Source of the DNA: Acidimicrobiales bacterium
Lineage (GTDB): Bacteria; Actinomycetota; Acidimicrobiia; Acidimicrobiales; JANYDT01
Reading direction: 5' to 3'
Length of the DNA stretch: 8,312 bases
Assembly: GCA_025358985.1 (NCBI GenBank)
Contig: JANYHQ010000462.1
Coordinates: forward strand, 1-8,312
In this document: piece after piece, positions 1 through 5,873 of the stretch
Layout: the number at the start of each line of letters is the position of its first letter
Numbering within the stretch: position 1 is the stretch's first letter
Program-made: the position numbers and the translations under genes
Notes under the pieces: model-generated
What the model saw: only the letters and a program-made list of their open reading frames with translations
Databases searched by the model: none
What the model was told of the DNA's origin: nothing

Positions 1-943
1 CACCCGCCTCCATGGCCCGCAGGGACCCCTCGTAGGCCTGCACCGCCACCCAGTGATCAGTGATGGCGCGGGTCCATTCCACTTGCTCGTAGGCGCGCAG
101 ACCTTCCGCCCTCGGACGCAGTTGCTCCTTCGCCACTGCCACTGCCTCGTCAAGCACACCGATGATGACTGCGGTGAACACTGTGGCCACGAACGCGCCA
201 GCACCGGCGGTGATGTCGCTCAACGGGCCCTGCCGGGCCAGTCGCACTCCGGGTGCCCGATCGAGGCGCATCGCATGGCTCTGGGTGGCGGCCATGCCGA
301 CGCCGTCCCATTCGCTCATCAACGTCCAGCCCGCAGTGCCGTCCCAGGGTCGACCGCGTACGTCCATCGCGAACATCGTCGGCTGGTCCTCACCTTCGGG
401 GATCGCCGTGGTGATCATCCGGTCGGCAATACCCGAGCCACTTCCGAAATGCTTGTCACCGGTCACTGCGTAGGACCTGCCGACCAGCCACGTAAGGTCG
501 TCGGTGGATGTCGCAGTTGCCTTGGTCCGGCCAATGTCGCCCCCGCTGCCCGGTTCGGAAGTGATTGTGCCCCACTGATCGCCTGATCCCGCGCTGGCAA
601 AGACAGCCCGCCGTTGCTCCTCCCACGCCGGCTGCGATGGGTCGGGATTGAACAACCAGAACGCCACCACCGCAGGATGCATCGCCGACACCAGCGCCAC
701 CGCGGGATCGGCCATCGCCATCAATCGCACCAACTCACACACCATTCGTGCCGACGTAGCGGTGTCGCGCCACAGTCCACCCAACTCCTCTGGCACCACG
801 GCCCCAAGGAATCCTGCTTCGCGCAACGAGTCGAAGTCGACCCGCTCCAGATGTCGGCGCGCTAGGCGTTCACTGCGTTGCGATCTCCAACCTTCGGCGA
901 TCGACTCGACACGCTCATGAACTGACGCAACCGATGGCTTCAT
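1..943 (-). CDS. Acyl-CoA dehydrogenase family protein, 5' part (runs off left edge)
   Basis: Reading the minus strand from the ATG at 943 gives 314 codons without a stop, leaving the window at base 1. The product matches the N-terminal helical and middle beta domains of FAD-dependent acyl-CoA dehydrogenases. Residues 38-56 hold the usual AGFLGAVVPEELGG turn. Residues 124-136 hold ITSEPGSGGDIG, the flavin-contacting strand. Residues 158-170 hold YAVTGDKHFGSGS. Residues 212-230 hold the DGVGMAATQSHAMRLD segment. The family oxidises acyl-CoA thioesters, or acts on related substrates, with an electron-transfer flavoprotein as acceptor. The C-terminal domain, where the catalytic base usually sits, lies outside the window, so substrate class cannot be judged. 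The start is not backed by a clear Shine-Dalgarno site. The same frame stays open upstream to about position 1170 through the phosphotransferase remnant, so a longer product cannot be excluded. Confidence 0.88.
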   Translation of the reverse strand, partial: MKPSVASVHERVESIAEGWRSQRSERLARRHLERVDFDSLREAGFLGAVVPEELGGLWRDTATSARMVCELVRLMAMADPAVALVSAMHPAVVAFWLFNPDPSQPAWEEQRRAVFASAGSGDQWGTITSEPGSGGDIGRTKATATSTDDLTWLVGRSYAVTGDKHFGSGSGIADRMITTAIPEGEDQPTMFAMDVRGRPWDGTAGWTLMSEWDGVGMAATQSHAMRLDRAPGVRLARQGPLSDITAGAGAFVATVFTAVIIGVLDEAVAVAKEQLRPRAEGLRAYEQVEWTRAITDHWVAVQAYEGSLRAMEAG

Positions 944-954
944 GGCGGACCACG

Positions 955-1227
955 CTACGGCTCTGCAAGCCCTCTCGCCTGATCGACTGATGTCTGTACC
1001 CAGTCCGGGTACGGCGGAAAGCGCCACATCGCCCTCCACAAATCGGAGTTGCTCCTCTGTTTCGTTCAGGCAAAGCGGTTCGGTGCACCCGCGAACCCAA
1101 CGTCGCGAAGGGCGTGGAGGAACGCCTGAGTCATCGGTGACTGCGGGGTGGACGGTCGAATGACCGCCTCACCGCGACGCCAGACCGCTCCAGCATTGGC
1201 GATCCCTCCGGCCAATACCTCGTCCAT
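955..1227 (-). pseudogene. Aminoglycoside phosphotransferase (APH)-like gene, frameshifted and 3'-truncated
   Basis: From the ATG at 1227 the minus strand reads an APH-type N-terminus: LAGGIANAGAVWRRGEAVIR, then QAFLHALRDVGFAGAPNRF. It then hits TGA at 1066-1068. The homology continues in the neighbouring frame for 48 bases (LNETEEQLRFVEGDVA, 1021-1069). It then returns to the first frame (FPPYPDWVQTSVDQARGLAE) until TAG at 955-957. A one-base deletion near 1069-1071 and a one-base insertion near 1021-1023 explain this. A third frame gives a faint continuation (VVRHEAIG, recalling the LxRxHDA motif) ending at 915, inside the acyl-CoA dehydrogenase start. Family members are about 250-270 residues. 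Only the nucleotide-binding N-lobe is left, and the catalytic HxD loop and Mg-binding residues are absent. The gene cannot make a working kinase. The family also includes kinases with non-antibiotic substrates, so no resistance role is implied. Confidence 0.72.
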
Positions 1228-1263
1228 GACGCACCGTACCGCAACGACCTGCCCGACTCTGGG

Positions 1264-1507
1264 TTAGACCACCCACCGCACCTCGACTCCTATGGTGTCA
1301 TAGGTGGAACAAGCCCTTGCATCAAGGGAGTACAGGACCAGTCGAGCCCGACGTTGCGGGCAGCCTGGTGAGCACCGAGAAGCTCTCGACAAGCACGTGG
1401 GCCAGCCCAACCGGACGGGCGGCGAGCACGGCTCGAGCAGCGTCATGATCGGGGTGCCACGTGCACAGTCCAGCAACGACAACTGAAGTATCAACCGCTG
1501 CTGGCAC
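1264..1507 (-). pseudogene. vapC: VapC-type PIN-domain toxin with internal deletion and frame change
   Basis: The GTG at 1507 overlaps the last base of the vapB stop (TAGTG), the normal coupling in vapBC pairs. The first 51 residues are a clear PIN domain start: AVDTSVVVAGL with acidic D6, then AHVLVESFSVLTRLPA with E41. After that the frame loses similarity and stops at TGA 1322-1324. In the +1 frame the last part of a PIN protein follows immediately, LDARACSTYDTIGVEVR, ending at TAA 1264-1266. VapC proteins are usually about 130 residues. Here the two pieces sum to about 80, so roughly 50 residues are gone, including the third conserved acidic residue of the metal site. Active VapC cuts RNA (often tRNA or rRNA) using these acids. 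This copy should be inactive and probably does not fold. Confidence 0.78.
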
Positions 1508-1764
1508 TACTTGCGGACCGACTCGATTACCGACCTGACATCATCGCGAGTGATCAACGAAATTGGCTCGCGCGCCACGATCACCAACAAACCATCACGT
1601 TCGACCAGATCAGCAGCGAAAGATCGAGGCTCAATCTCCAATCGACCATCTCGGACCTGCGCATCCATAGGCTGCTCTGGCTCTACTGCCAAGGCATCGC
1701 GCAGCGCTTTGGGCACCACAATGCGTCCCGACGAATCCATGGTTACCAAATGCCGTACAGCCAT
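1507..1764 (-). CDS. vapB: VapB antitoxin with AbrB/MazE-type DNA-binding domain
   Basis: This 85-residue protein has a SpoVT/AbrB swapped-hairpin domain at residues 7-45 (VTMDSSGRIVVPKALRDAL, followed by the short acidic strand LEIEP). Its C-terminal tail (about 50-85) is charged and probably disordered until it binds a PIN toxin. Such antitoxins neutralise VapC and repress their own promoter. The reading frame is intact, and its stop overlaps the vapC GTG by one base. The partner toxin gene is deleted internally, which leaves vapB as an orphan antitoxin. It may persist as a repressor or as protection against a related VapC elsewhere in the genome. There is no good Shine-Dalgarno site before the ATG at 1764, so initiation may be leaderless. 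It diverges from relB across 65 bp. Confidence 0.85.
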   Translation of the reverse strand: MAVRHLVTMDSSGRIVVPKALRDALAVEPEQPMDAQVRDGRLEIEPRSFAADLVERDGLLVIVAREPISLITRDDVRSVIESVRK

Positions 1765-1810
1765 GGCAGAAAACTAGCGTGAGCAAATGTCCGGATAGGT
1801 TGAGCGAGAA

Positions 1811-1830
1811 TGTAACTATAGTTCTGTACA
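1811..1830. promoter_or_regulatory. Candidate RelB/YefM-type operator in the divergent intergenic region
   Basis: The segment contains a perfect 10-bp palindrome, AACTATAGTT (1814-1823), followed by the palindromic hexamer TGTACA (1825-1830), which touches the relB start codon. TGTACA is the known core of the E. coli YefM-YoeB operator palindromes, and the antitoxin encoded here belongs to the same Phd/YefM superfamily. The position over the -10 and presumed +1 of relB suits autorepression. Binding itself is inferred. It could also influence vapB, which is transcribed the other way from the same 65-bp gap. Confidence 0.5.
1817..1822 (+). promoter_or_regulatory. Candidate -10 element of relB (TATAGT)
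   Basis: TATAGT fits the actinobacterial TANNNT -10 pattern and ends 7 bases before the relB ATG. That places transcription start at about 1829-1830, which would make the relBE message leaderless, in line with the absence of any Shine-Dalgarno sequence. No convincing -35 box stands at normal spacing; TTGAGC at 1800-1805 is only 11 bases away. Confidence 0.45.
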
Positions 1831-2093
1831 TGAAGTCAGTGACCTTGGCAGAGGCTCGCCAACACTTCAGTGCACTCATCACTGAGGTCGAAACGTTTGA
1901 TGAACATGTGTTGATCACCAAGAACGGGCGGCCTACTGCAGTCATCATTTCCGCAGACGAGTGGGAAGCAATCGAGGACACGGCGTTCTGGCGTTCGGTG
2001 CCCGGCATCGCCAAGGACCTCAACGAGGCCCGTGGGGAACAGGGCGTTTCACTCGATCAATACGTCAGCACCAGGAACAAAACCGCCGAGTGA
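1830..2093 (+). CDS. relB: RelB antitoxin, Phd/YefM superfamily
   Basis: This 87-residue antitoxin starts with the Phd/YefM fold: SVTLAEARQHFSALITEVE at residues 3-21, then HVLITKNGRPTAVIISADEW at about 27-46. An acidic C-terminal tail follows that would wrap the toxin. The order and spacing resemble M. tuberculosis RelB (Rv1247c), judged from memory of the family. In such modules the antitoxin neutralises RelE and, with it, represses the operon. I chose the ATG at 1830 because homology begins there and it sits just after TATAGT and TGTACA; an in-frame upstream ATG at 1779 would add 17 unrelated residues. The stop (TGA 2091-2093) overlaps the relE GTG by the four bases GTGA, indicating translational coupling. 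Confidence 0.88.
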   Translation: MKSVTLAEARQHFSALITEVETFDEHVLITKNGRPTAVIISADEWEAIEDTAFWRSVPGIAKDLNEARGEQGVSLDQYVSTRNKTAE

Positions 2094-2359
2094 GCTATCT
2101 CGTCGAGTTGCGTTCACCCGCTCGGCGGGCGCTCGACCGACTTCCGGCCAAGGCGTTCGATGCAGTGATCGCCTTCATCGCTGGTCCTCTTGCTGACAAC
2201 CCCAAGCGCGTCGGCAAGCCCCTCCGCCACGAGTTCGAAGGTACATACTCTGCTCGGGTCGGGCCTTATCGAATCCTCTATGAAATCGACGATGTCGTTC
2301 GGATCGTGGCCGTCATTCGGATCGCACATAGGGCCGACGCATACCGCAGCCACAGCTAG
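2090..2359 (+). CDS. relE: RelE/ParE-family toxin (mRNA interferase type)
   Basis: This 89-residue toxin starts at the GTG at 2090, inside the relB stop. It shows the full RelE fold: beta strand YLVELRSPARRALDRLP, a helical region ending in IAGPLADNPKRVGKPL, then the beta sheet with the conserved blocks EGTYSARVGPYRILYEIDD (about residues 50-68) and VIRIAHRADAYR near the end. The GKPL, YSAR, YRILYEID and HRxDAYR blocks match the actinobacterial RelE group (Rv1246c-like), which cleaves mRNA on the ribosome. Length is normal and no break is seen, so the pair is probably functional. A ParE-like gyrase target is less likely, but the fold is shared. Confidence 0.88.
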   Translation: MSYLVELRSPARRALDRLPAKAFDAVIAFIAGPLADNPKRVGKPLRHEFEGTYSARVGPYRILYEIDDVVRIVAVIRIAHRADAYRSHS

Positions 2360-2370
2360 GAGCGCGCTCC
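2359..2370. repeat. Perfect 12-bp palindrome after relE
   Basis: GGAGCGCGCTCC is self-complementary and begins on the last base of the relE stop codon. It could form a tight 4-bp stem with a CGCG loop, or be a protein-binding site. There is no T-tract after it, so it is not a convincing intrinsic terminator. Confidence 0.35.
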
Positions 2371-2438
2371 GAGACGCGTGTACCGGAATTGGGAGGCTGG
2401 AGCGTGTAACTGTGCATGGAGACCGCGACGGCGACACC

Positions 2439-2445
2439 AGGGGAG
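2439..2445 (+). promoter_or_regulatory. Ribosome binding site fixing the start of the YfbK-like ORF
   Basis: AGGGGAG stands six bases before the ATG at 2452, a strong Shine-Dalgarno match. It makes 2452 a better start than the in-frame ATG at 2416, which has a TAA just upstream and no ribosome binding site. Confidence 0.65.
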
Positions 2446-2451
2446 CTGAAC

Positions 2452-3120
2452 ATGGTCGGGGGACCAGAAGAGACCACACTGGCCGATCGCGGCGACGGCT
2501 TCTACACCTACATCGATAGCCCCCAACAAGCCCAAAAGGTGTTCTCCGAACAGCTGGTGTCAACCCTGCAGATCATCGCCCTCGACGCCAAGGCTCAGGT
2601 GAGCTTTGATCCCGCCCAGGTGGTGGCCTATCGACTGTTGGGTTACGAAAACCGGGCAGTGGCCGACGACCAGTTCCGCAATGACTCGGTGGATGCCGGT
2701 GAGATCGGGGCCGGTCACACCGTCACTGCGATGTACGCCATCCAGTTGGCACCCCGGGCGTCGGGCAACGTGGGCCGGATCCAACTGCGCTGGGCCGATC
2801 CGGATACTGGAAAGGTCACCGAGATTGGCCAGGACATCAACGTTCAAGGGCTGGACCAGTCGTTGGATCAAGCAGCACCGAGGTTGGTACAGGACGTCTT
2901 CGTAGCCGCCTGGGCAGAGGCCTTGCGCGGCGGACCCTGGGCTGCTCGAGTGGATCTCTCCACTCTGGCCTCGCGTTCCCCCCGGCTGGTTGAGTTGATT
3001 CCGTCTGATCCGCAGGTTCGTGAACTGGTGGAGCTCATCGGGCGTAGTGCGGCCACCAACCGGCTGATCGAGCCGTCGTCCCCATCACCATCAGCGGCGC
3101 CCATCACGCTGCCCTGGTGA
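2452..3120 (+). CDS. Stand-alone C-terminal domain of a YfbK-type VWA protein (N-terminally truncated)
   Basis: The 222-residue product matches the C-terminal half of YfbK-like von Willebrand factor A proteins, the domain known as YfbK_C (DUF3520). Recognisable blocks are LADRGDGFYTYID (10-22), which normally follows the last VWA strand, then VSFDPAQVVAYRLLGYENR (50-68), VDAGEIGAGHTVTAMYAI (80-97), and the terminal LRGGPWAARVDL segment. Family members are several hundred residues long, with a vWF_A region and a metal-binding VWA domain carrying a MIDAS motif in front. All of that is missing, and no VWA-like sequence is visible in any frame between relE and here. A strong ribosome binding site before ATG 2452 shows the fragment could still be made. 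It is either a recently clipped gene or a free-standing use of the domain, whose function is not known. The frame ends inside the 3' end of the convergent monooxygenase. Confidence 0.75.
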   Translation: MVGGPEETTLADRGDGFYTYIDSPQQAQKVFSEQLVSTLQIIALDAKAQVSFDPAQVVAYRLLGYENRAVADDQFRNDSVDAGEIGAGHTVTAMYAIQLAPRASGNVGRIQLRWADPDTGKVTEIGQDINVQGLDQSLDQAAPRLVQDVFVAAWAEALRGGPWAARVDLSTLASRSPRLVELIPSDPQVRELVELIGRSAATNRLIEPSSPSPSAAPITLPW

Positions 3121-4944
3121 CCGGAACTCCAGTCCATCGAAGTCACCGGACGTACGCCACTGAGTGATGTAATCGAAGTACGCCAGTGGACCTTCGGGGT
3201 ACCCGAGGCTGTTGCGCAAGCCCGCTGGCGTGGCGCCCTTACCCTCGTTGTTGTAATAGCCAGGGGTGCAGTCCGGTTGGTTGCCGAACCGCCGCCCGCC
3301 GGTCTCCAGCCTGCGTACCCAATCGTGTTGCACGGCCTCGCTCACCTCCACCTCGTCGGCGTCCATCGCAAGTGCGTGTTTCACGATGGCGGCGATGGTG
3401 GCGCCTGCTTCTGTGAGGTTGTGGGGAATATTGGAGATGAGATTGGCCCCTTGAGTGGGCCCCACGATGAACATGTTGGGGAACCTGTGGACATGAATGC
3501 CATGCAGGCTGACCATGCCCTCGCCCCATGCATCGGACAACGTCACGTCGTCTCTGCCGTGTGTCTCGTACCCCGCACGACGACGAAGCTCGGTGCCAAC
3601 TTCGAAACCGGACGCATAGATCAACAGATCTAGTTCGTAGTGCTGGCCGTTGGCCCACACACCAGTTTCATCAATGCGTTCCACTCCTTTGCCATCGGTG
3701 TCTATGAGATGGGTATTTTCATGGTTGTACGCATCGAGGTACTCATCGTGGAAACAGGGGCGCTTGCACAATTGGCGGTACCACGGTTTGGCTGATTCGG
3801 CCGTGGCCGGATCGGTGATGATGGAGTCCACCCGTTGGCGAATCTCCGTCATCTTCTCGTCATCGCTGTCGTGATAGGCCCGTTCGAACGCCTCAGGAGT
3901 GAACTCCGGATTCGGCCCCGAGAACAACTTGTCGCGAATGCGCTTCGAGATGTCGGTCCAGCCGTCTTTCACCAGATCTTCATCAGCGAATCCACCGGTT
4001 TGGAGCAGGGTGAAGTTTCTCAACCACTGCTCCTGCCACCCTTGTTCCAACGTGGAGAACCAATCGGCATCAATGGCGTGGTTGTTGCGGACGTCGATGG
4101 ATGACGGCGTGCGTTGGAATACAAACAGCTCACCAGCCGCTCTCGCCAGGTGGGGAATACATTGCACCGCAGTGGCGCCGGTGCCAATGATGCCTACTCG
4201 TTTGTGTGCCAGTTCTGTCATCGGCGCACCGGCTGGGTCACCTCCGGTGTAGTCGTAGTCCCAGCGACTGGTGTGGAAGCTGTGCCCACCAAAGCGTTCG
4301 ATGCCGTCGATGCCGGGCAACTTGGGGCGATGCAACGGGCCGGTTCCCATCGCCAAGAACTTGGCCCGCATGACGTCTCCACGGTCGGTACGGATGATCC
4401 ACCGGTGCACCGAGTCATCCCACGCCACGCTGGTGACCTCGGTGGAGAGGCAGGCGTTGTCATACAATCCGAAGTGCTTGGCTATGCGCCCACAATGCTC
4501 CAAGATTTCCGGGCCATGCGTGTACTTCTCGCTGGGCATATGGCCCGTTTCCTCGAGCAACGGCAGATACACGAATGCCGCCGTGTCGCATTGTGCTCCC
4601 GGATAGCGATTCCAGTACCACGTACCTCCGAAGTCACCCCCCTTGTCGATGATCCGGACATCATCAATGCCGGCCTGCTTCAGCCGGGCACCGGTGACCA
4701 AACCGGCAAATCCTCCACCGATGAATGCCACCGTGACCTCGTCGAAGAGTGGCGCACGTTCCACTCGTTCGACGTAGGGATCATGGAGATACTGGGCGAA
4801 GCGCCCGGTGGGCTGCACATACTGCTCGTTGCCATCGATACGGAGTCGTTTGTCGCGCTCGTGTCGGTACTTGACGCGCAGCGCGTCCGCGTCGATTGGT
4901 TGAGGCAGAGTTTGCGTGGGAGCGGGGTCCTGGGTGGTCGTCAT
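3091..4944 (-). CDS. Flavin-dependent Baeyer-Villiger monooxygenase (type I)
   Basis: This 617-residue flavoprotein has two Rossmann folds. The first, for FAD, has GGGFAG at 76-81, followed by the family signature GGTWYWNRYPGAQCD at 106-120. The second, for NADPH, has GTGATA at 254-259. Between them the type I fingerprint FxGxxxHxxxW(D/P) is present as FGGHSFHTSRWD at 218-229. The later block LLIYASGFEVGTE and the C-terminal GPTQGANLISNIPHN stretch also fit. Such enzymes insert one oxygen next to a carbonyl, turning ketones into esters or lactones using O2 and NADPH. Length suits the larger group with an N-terminal extension (phenylacetone or steroid monooxygenase type), but the substrate cannot be read from sequence. 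The start lies 12 bp after the deacetylase stop, suggesting one transcript. The last 30 bp overlap the end of the convergent YfbK-like gene. Confidence 0.9.
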   Translation of the reverse strand: MTTTQDPAPTQTLPQPIDADALRVKYRHERDKRLRIDGNEQYVQPTGRFAQYLHDPYVERVERAPLFDEVTVAFIGGGFAGLVTGARLKQAGIDDVRIIDKGGDFGGTWYWNRYPGAQCDTAAFVYLPLLEETGHMPSEKYTHGPEILEHCGRIAKHFGLYDNACLSTEVTSVAWDDSVHRWIIRTDRGDVMRAKFLAMGTGPLHRPKLPGIDGIERFGGHSFHTSRWDYDYTGGDPAGAPMTELAHKRVGIIGTGATAVQCIPHLARAAGELFVFQRTPSSIDVRNNHAIDADWFSTLEQGWQEQWLRNFTLLQTGGFADEDLVKDGWTDISKRIRDKLFSGPNPEFTPEAFERAYHDSDDEKMTEIRQRVDSIITDPATAESAKPWYRQLCKRPCFHDEYLDAYNHENTHLIDTDGKGVERIDETGVWANGQHYELDLLIYASGFEVGTELRRRAGYETHGRDDVTLSDAWGEGMVSLHGIHVHRFPNMFIVGPTQGANLISNIPHNLTEAGATIAAIVKHALAMDADEVEVSEAVQHDWVRRLETGGRRFGNQPDCTPGYYNNEGKGATPAGLRNSLGYPEGPLAYFDYITQWRTSGDFDGLEFRSPGQRDGRR

Positions 4945-4956
4945 CGGGGCCCATGT

Positions 4957-5856
4957 CTAGCCAACCGTGGTTGACAGCAGGGAATTGGTGGCCCCCGAAG
5001 TCCCAAGGTCCCCGACTGGTGACACCTGTCGACGAAAGCCGGGCATTCCGGTGAGCGGGTTGGCAATCTGACGACGCAACGTCATCAGCGGATTTGTCGC
5101 GTCCATCTTGTGATCGCCCAACTGGAACGCCGCATCAAAGTTCAGTCCACCCAGTGCAGTCAGGGTGCGGGCATTCCAAGCGCCGAACGGATAGGCAAAA
5201 AATCGGATCGGATGACCAATGATTGTCTCCAGGCGTTGGCGGGGAGCCACCACCTGCTTGACGAACTGCGCAGCGGGGAGTTTGGCCAAATTCTGGTGAT
5301 CGTAGGTATGGGCACCAATGGTGTAGCCCAGAGCATCCAACTGGCGAATTTGGTCCGTTTTGATCCAGTTTGGCTTGCCGATGACCACGGTCATGAGAAA
5401 GAACGTTGCCGTGAAACCGTACTTCTGCAAAATCGGCACTGCGGTCATTTGACTGATGTGACCGTCATCGAAGGTAAGCATCACTGGCTTCGTCGGCAAC
5501 TCTGTGCCGCTTACCAGATGGTCGTAGTATTTGGCGGGCGAAATAGGATGAAAACCGTTCTCAGCCAGGAACGCCATCTGTTCAGCGAACAACACCGGTG
5601 GCGTGGTGAGGCCTCGTGAGAACTCTGACTCTCCTACCCGCCACTCCCGTATCTGGTGGTAGCACAATACCGGTACGGTGGCCCGAGCAGCAATGAGCAG
5701 CGGGTCCTGCGTGACCGATGCAATGGTGGATGACGGCGGAGGCACCGTCGTTGAGGGACTGGTGGACGGGAGCCGTGAGTCATGGGAGCCGGTGCAGGCT
5801 GCAAGCATTAGTGCGGACACCGCAAATACGGCGACGGCGCGGCGAACGCCAATCAT
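4957..5856 (-). CDS. Polysaccharide deacetylase (NodB fold) lipoprotein
   Basis: The 299-residue product begins with a lipoprotein signal peptide: two arginines at 5-6, a hydrophobic core, and the lipobox LAAC with lipidated C21. A Ser/Thr/Pro-rich spacer (22-48) follows. The NodB homology domain starts at VPVLCYHQI (61-69). Motif 1 is LTFDDG, with catalytic-base and metal aspartates D130 and D131. Motif 2 is HTYDH, with metal ligands H183 and H187. Motif 3 is AYPFG near 221-225. A zinc-dependent enzyme of this family removes acetyl groups from cell-wall or surface glycans, and the anchor puts it on the outer face of the membrane. The frame is open upstream to 6021, but only the start at 5856 places the signal peptide at the N-terminus. 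The downstream part after AFQLGDH is less conserved, so the last family motif is unclear. Confidence 0.86.
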   Translation of the reverse strand: MIGVRRAVAVFAVSALMLAACTGSHDSRLPSTSPSTTVPPPSSTIASVTQDPLLIAARATVPVLCYHQIREWRVGESEFSRGLTTPPVLFAEQMAFLAENGFHPISPAKYYDHLVSGTELPTKPVMLTFDDGHISQMTAVPILQKYGFTATFFLMTVVIGKPNWIKTDQIRQLDALGYTIGAHTYDHQNLAKLPAAQFVKQVVAPRQRLETIIGHPIRFFAYPFGAWNARTLTALGGLNFDAAFQLGDHKMDATNPLMTLRRQIANPLTGMPGFRRQVSPVGDLGTSGATNSLLSTTVG

Positions 5857-5873
5857 GCCCGCCGGAAAACAGA

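Noticed and set aside
53..920. Several plus-strand open frames opposite the dehydrogenase
   Set aside because: They are shadows of the minus-strand gene, with low-complexity Arg/His/Pro/Ser composition and no recognisable domain.
1018..1074. Programmed ribosomal frameshifting at the two CGCTTT sites of the phosphotransferase remnant
   Set aside because: There is no slippery heptamer or downstream stimulatory structure, and the gene is truncated soon after, so decay or read error is simpler.
1779..1829. Upstream ATG at 1779 as the relB start
   Set aside because: The 17 extra residues lack antitoxin similarity and would place the promoter and operator inside the coding region.
2359..2370. GGAGCGCGCTCC palindrome as a terminator for relBE
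   Set aside because: The stem is only four base pairs with a tight loop and no T-tract follows; listed only as a palindrome.
3186..4974. Long plus-strand frames opposite the monooxygenase, including one of 286 codons at 4114-4974
   Set aside because: The opposite strand carries complete, motif-rich flavoprotein sequence; the plus frames show no motif or ribosome binding site.
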